The notes beneath the pieces were generated by a model. It was not told where the DNA came from. It was given only the letters and a program-made list of their open reading frames with translations, and made no database searches. A stretch of DNA of 10,019 nt, taken from the NCBI GenBank assembly GCA_009782655.1, contig WRIQ01000027.1:1-10019 (forward strand). The letters run 5' to 3'. Shown here piece after piece: positions 7,587 through 10,019 of this stretch; position 1 is the first letter of the stretch, and every line of letters begins with the position of its first letter. Both the position numbers and the translations under genes were made by a program. The DNA comes from Prolixibacteraceae bacterium (GTDB taxonomy: Bacteria > Bacteroidota > Bacteroidia > Bacteroidales > Prolixibacteraceae).

Positions 7587-7623
7587 CTTCCAGTGATTTT
7601 TTTATTTTACGGATTCGCGAATT

Positions 7624-8448
7624 TTATCTTTTCACGCGTGCATTTCCTTTCCATATGCTCCACACCATCTCTTCGTCGGCAGGTTGGGCGTAGTCTGTGA
7701 GGAAAGTGGTTGCCAGAGCGCCTGTAGCCCATCCGAACTGCGGCCATTTTCCGGGTTCCCAGCCTTTAAGAATCCCGTAGAGCAGCCCGCCGACAAAACC
7801 GTCGCCGCCGCCAATACGGTCAAGCACATTTATCTTGCGCGGTTCAACCACATGCCAGTTCTCGTTTTCCAACATGATGGCGCCCCACAGGTGCTCATTG
7901 GCGCTGATAACCTGCCGTAGCGTGGTGGCAAACACCGATGCGTTGTCGAACTGTTGCTTCACCCTCGCTATCATCTCCCTGAAGCCGTCTATTTCGGAAG
8001 TGATACTTTTTCCTCCTGCGTCGGGGCCTTTAATGCCGAGGCATAGTTGGAAGTCTTCTTCATTGCCGATGAGAATATCGGCCACGGAAGCTATTTCGGT
8101 GAAAATGTCGTGCAGTTCTTTTTCGCGGCCTTTCCAAAAGGAAGCTCTGTAGTTGAGATCGAATGAGATGCGCGTGTCGTATTTTTTAGCAAATCGCGCC
8201 AAATGAAGGCAAAACTCACTGGTCTGCGGCGAGAGTGCGCCAATGAGCCCCGAAAGGTGAACAACCTGAACGCCCTCTTTCCCGAAGATACGCTCCAAAT
8301 CGAAATCTTTCACGTTGAGGGTGCGCCCCACTTCGCCAGCACGGTCGTTTTGCACCCGCGGGCCGCGCGAACCAAATCCGCTGTCGGCAATATTAAACTG
8401 ATGGCGGAATCCCCACGGGTCGCCCTGCGCAACCTCCGGCCCTTTCAA
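7624..8448 (-). CDS. PfkB-family sugar-acid kinase (2-keto-3-deoxygluconate kinase-like), 5' end missing
   Basis: Residues are numbered from the TTG at 8446-8448. The C-terminal part of a PfkB/ribokinase-fold kinase is clear. FDLNYRASFW at about 96-105 resembles the DLNYR-x2-LW motif of 2-keto-3-deoxygluconate kinases. IGNEEDF follows at 127-133. DRIGGGDGFVGG at 210-221 holds the phosphoryl-transfer anion hole and the catalytic aspartate (D216). Family members are usually about 310-370 residues and begin with a GE-type substrate-binding motif and a GG near residue 35; these are absent. The frame is open only to 8481 (stop at 8482-8484) and no credible start exists. The missing 70-100 residues end where plus-strand PPIase homology begins, so the gene is cut at a junction. 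It is 37 bases upstream of the LarA homolog, in the same operon. Confidence 0.82.
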   Translation of the reverse strand: MKGPEVAQGDPWGFRHQFNIADSGFGSRGPRVQNDRAGEVGRTLNVKDFDLERIFGKEGVQVVHLSGLIGALSPQTSEFCLHLARFAKKYDTRISFDLNYRASFWKGREKELHDIFTEIASVADILIGNEEDFQLCLGIKGPDAGGKSITSEIDGFREMIARVKQQFDNASVFATTLRQVISANEHLWGAIMLENENWHVVEPRKINVLDRIGGGDGFVGGLLYGILKGWEPGKWPQFGWATGALATTFLTDYAQPADEEMVWSIWKGNARVKR

Positions 8449-8460
8449 ATCTCCGACCCG
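8430..8460. other. Junction between two unrelated gene contexts
   Basis: To the left, minus-strand kinase homology reads up to about 8446 (GSRGPRV and upstream GDPWGFRH). To the right, plus-strand PPIase homology starts at about 8443-8450 (QISDPYETTD). Both genes lack their N-terminal halves, no spacer lies between them, and the coding strand flips. The exact breakpoint cannot be placed without alignments. An assembly or amplification chimera is the most likely cause. Confidence 0.7.
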
Positions 8461-8733
8461 TACGAAACCACCGACTCGGGATTAACTCCCGGACGCCCCA
8501 ACGACGGAACATCGGGAAATACCATATATAAAATCATCCAGTTAGAGAAAATTATTCCGGCTCATCCCGCTAACCTCAAAGATGATTATCAGGTGATCCT
8601 TGATTTTGCCAACAACCAGCGATTTGAGAAAGTAGTAGAAGATTTTATTACCCAAAAGCAAAAAAATACCTATATCCGGATTGATCCCCTTTTTGAGGAG
8701 TGTCCTTTTCTACGTTCCGGCTGGGTAAAATAA
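8446..8733 (+). CDS. SurA-like peptidyl-prolyl isomerase, C-terminal fragment
   Basis: Only about 95 C-terminal residues remain, in an open frame ending at the TAA 8731-8733. QISDPYETTDSG, then GNTIYKIIQLEKIIPAH, then ANLKDDYQVILDF and KNTYIRIDPLFEECPF match the end of the last parvulin-type domain and the tail of Bacteroidota SurA-like PPIases, which chaperone outer-membrane proteins in the periplasm. The signal peptide, the N-terminal chaperone region and at least one parvulin domain are missing. The frame stays open back to 8203, but that part is antisense to the kinase and is not PPIase-like. The next gene is an OstA-like protein 7 bases on, the usual envelope-biogenesis neighbour. The start is set at the edge of recognisable homology and there is no real initiation codon there. 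Confidence 0.8.
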   Translation, partial: QISDPYETTDSGLTPGRPNDGTSGNTIYKIIQLEKIIPAHPANLKDDYQVILDFANNQRFEKVVEDFITQKQKNTYIRIDPLFEECPFLRSGWVK

Positions 8734-8740
8734 GATACGA

Positions 8741-10019
8741 ATGAAAGGATCAGGTTTTCTATACATCAGTGTGCTCTCTCTTTTGGCTTTAGTAAGCGGC
8801 TTTGCCCGCCAACAGCAAAACCGGCAAAACCAGCAAAACCAGGAAGAAAACCGTGTTCTCCTTATCTCTGCCCATAAATTTGAGATATTTCCAAAAGACG
8901 GCGCCTCCTTTCGCATGATCAGCGGCGGCGCTAAGTTCCTACATAACAATACTTATATTCTTTGCGATACGGCCATTTGGAATCAGCAAGACAATATTGT
9001 GGATGCCAAAGGTCATGTGCAGGTGATACAGGATCAAACCCAGTTAAAGGGAGAGACCCTGCACTACATGGGTAACGACAACCTGGCTCAGGTACGCGGC
9101 CCATTGGTAGAGCTCTTTGACAGTGACGGTAATCGATTACGCACCAAATACTTAGACTTTAACACCAAAGACAGTATCGGCATTTTTTATAACGGTGGGA
9201 GCATGGTAGACAGCGATGGAAATGTGTTGGAAAGCCGGAACGGACACTATTATTCCAAAGAAAAACGCTTTGAATTTAATCAGATGGTAGAAATGTTTAC
9301 CGACACCGTGCTGATTAAGGCCGATTTTGCTCAGTACCAAACAGATACCCGTGTGGTTTCCCTCACCGGGCGGGTGCATGCCTGGCATACAGACGGCTAC
9401 CTCAGGTCTGAACAGAGCCGGTACGAACGCGATCGAGAATTTTTTCGTTTTTTCAAAAATGTGTACGTACAAACTGATAATCAGGAGGTTTGGGCAGACA
9501 CCCTTTTTTTTGACCGGATGCATACCAAAGGTTCTCTTTACGGGAATATTCAGGTATTAGACACCACTCAGGCGATTATACTCTTGGGCGATGAAGGTCA
9601 TTTTGAGCAAAACCCCCAAAAGGTATTGCTGACTAAGGATCCAGTTTTTATTACCTACGGCTTAGACGACAACAACGTCATGGATACCTCCTATGTTCGG
9701 GGCGACACCCTGCGTTTGGTGACCTTGCCCAGGCATAAGGTAGACAGTGCAGAAGCAGCAGCCGCTCGGACCCGACTCCGCCAACTCCTTCCTCCTTTGC
9801 CAACTCCCCCTCAAGACACCTCTTCTCAAGGCGCCAACATACCACCCGACGATGAAGTTGCTACAGCCGTCAACCCCCTCAACTCCCTAAGGCAAAGAAA
9901 GCCCTCTATTGATTCTGTTGTTACCCCCTCTTTGTCCGACTCCCTGGCGCAACCTCAGCCACTTGACTCCCTGGCGCAACCTCAGCCACTCGACTCCCTG
10001 GCGCAACCTCAGCCACTCG
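8741..10019 (+). CDS. OstA/LptA-like LPS-transport family protein (copy 2, cut at the window edge)
   Basis: Translation from the ATG at 8741 stays open for 426 codons to the window end, with no stop. An N-terminal hydrophobic segment (FLYISVLSLLALVSGFA, about 5-21) is a signal peptide, followed by a Q/N-rich linker (RQQQNRQNQQNQ). A long run of OstA-type beta repeats then spans about 40-320, for example CDTAIWNQQDNIVDAKGHV, NGHYYSKEKRFEF, ADTLFFDR and GNIQVLDTTQAI. The C-terminal part from about 345 is proline-, serine- and glutamine-rich and ends in tandem DSLAQPQPL repeats. The role should be that of copy 1, binding lipopolysaccharide in the periplasm. It follows the PPIase by 7 bases, so the two are likely translationally coupled. 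It differs from copy 1 in sequence, linker and tail, which suggests a different species rather than a recent duplicate. Confidence 0.87.
   Translation, partial: MKGSGFLYISVLSLLALVSGFARQQQNRQNQQNQEENRVLLISAHKFEIFPKDGASFRMISGGAKFLHNNTYILCDTAIWNQQDNIVDAKGHVQVIQDQTQLKGETLHYMGNDNLAQVRGPLVELFDSDGNRLRTKYLDFNTKDSIGIFYNGGSMVDSDGNVLESRNGHYYSKEKRFEFNQMVEMFTDTVLIKADFAQYQTDTRVVSLTGRVHAWHTDGYLRSEQSRYERDREFFRFFKNVYVQTDNQEVWADTLFFDRMHTKGSLYGNIQVLDTTQAIILLGDEGHFEQNPQKVLLTKDPVFITYGLDDNNVMDTSYVRGDTLRLVTLPRHKVDSAEAAAARTRLRQLLPPLPTPPQDTSSQGANIPPDDEVATAVNPLNSLRQRKPSIDSVVTPSLSDSLAQPQPLDSLAQPQPLDSLAQPQPL
9938..10018 (+). repeat. Three tandem 27-base coding repeats (DSLAQPQPL)x3
   Basis: Units occupy 9938-9964, 9965-9991 and 9992-10018. 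They are identical except for the last base of the first unit (T rather than C, a silent change in a leucine codon). Each encodes DSLAQPQPL in frame within the tail of OstA copy 2. The sequence stops one base into what would be a fourth unit, so the true copy number is unknown, and the array may be why the assembly ends here. Confidence 0.9.

Noticed and set aside
7613..7622. 10-base perfect palindrome (ATTCGCGAAT) between the kinase and LarA-homolog genes
   Set aside because: It is short, stands alone, and lies in a 37-base intergenic gap next to a stop codon. No second copy was seen, so it cannot be called an operator.
8203..8445. Upstream extension of the PPIase frame to an ATG at 8203
   Set aside because: This stretch is antisense to well-conserved kinase sequence and its translation does not resemble a PPIase. 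The open frame is accidental and crosses the junction.
8710..9523. Minus-strand open frames opposite OstA copy 2
   Set aside because: They lack domains and oppose a continuous OstA-like frame starting at 8741 with a signal peptide.

Overview
The window looks like Bacteroidota (Bacteroidales-type) DNA, probably a metagenomic or draft-genome contig. The evidence is two OstA/LptA-like proteins of the Bacteroidota type, a CCC-motif-like membrane protein next to a DUF2752 protein, a promoter with a TAnnTTTG -7 box, and weak or absent Shine-Dalgarno sequences. It has two parts that do not fit together well.

Part A (about 1-8445) is coded entirely on the minus strand. Read in the direction of transcription it holds: a PfkB sugar-acid kinase whose 5' end is missing; a nickel-pincer LarA-family racemase/epimerase; a Gfo/Idh/MocA oxidoreductase that starts 3 bases after the LarA stop; pdxB (erythronate-4-phosphate dehydrogenase, vitamin B6); an AT-rich secreted protein with two aspartic-protease DTG motifs; a recognisable promoter; a complete OstA-like protein; a DUF2752 membrane protein; a small CCC-type membrane protein; and a terminator-like hairpin at the left edge. 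Kinase, LarA homolog and oxidoreductase form a plausible sugar-acid or hydroxy-acid conversion cluster. OstA, DUF2752 and the CCC-type gene form a second cluster with its own promoter.

Part B (about 8445-10019) is coded on the plus strand. It holds the C-terminal end of a SurA-like peptidyl-prolyl isomerase, followed after 7 bases by a second OstA-like gene. That gene runs off the right edge inside three tandem 27-base repeats. PPIase followed by OstA is the usual envelope-biogenesis order in Bacteroidota.

The main observation is the junction near 8440-8450. Two genes in opposite orientation have both lost their N-terminal halves there and abut directly, and each side carries its own OstA. 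A chimeric assembly (or amplification chimera) of two Bacteroidota genomes is the simplest explanation; a real inversion or recombination is less likely. I see no CRISPR array, tRNA, rRNA, transposase or clearly novel multi-gene system. The most interesting biology is the LarA-homolog sugar-acid cluster and the AT-rich double-DTG protease gene, which is flanked by an imperfect inverted repeat.
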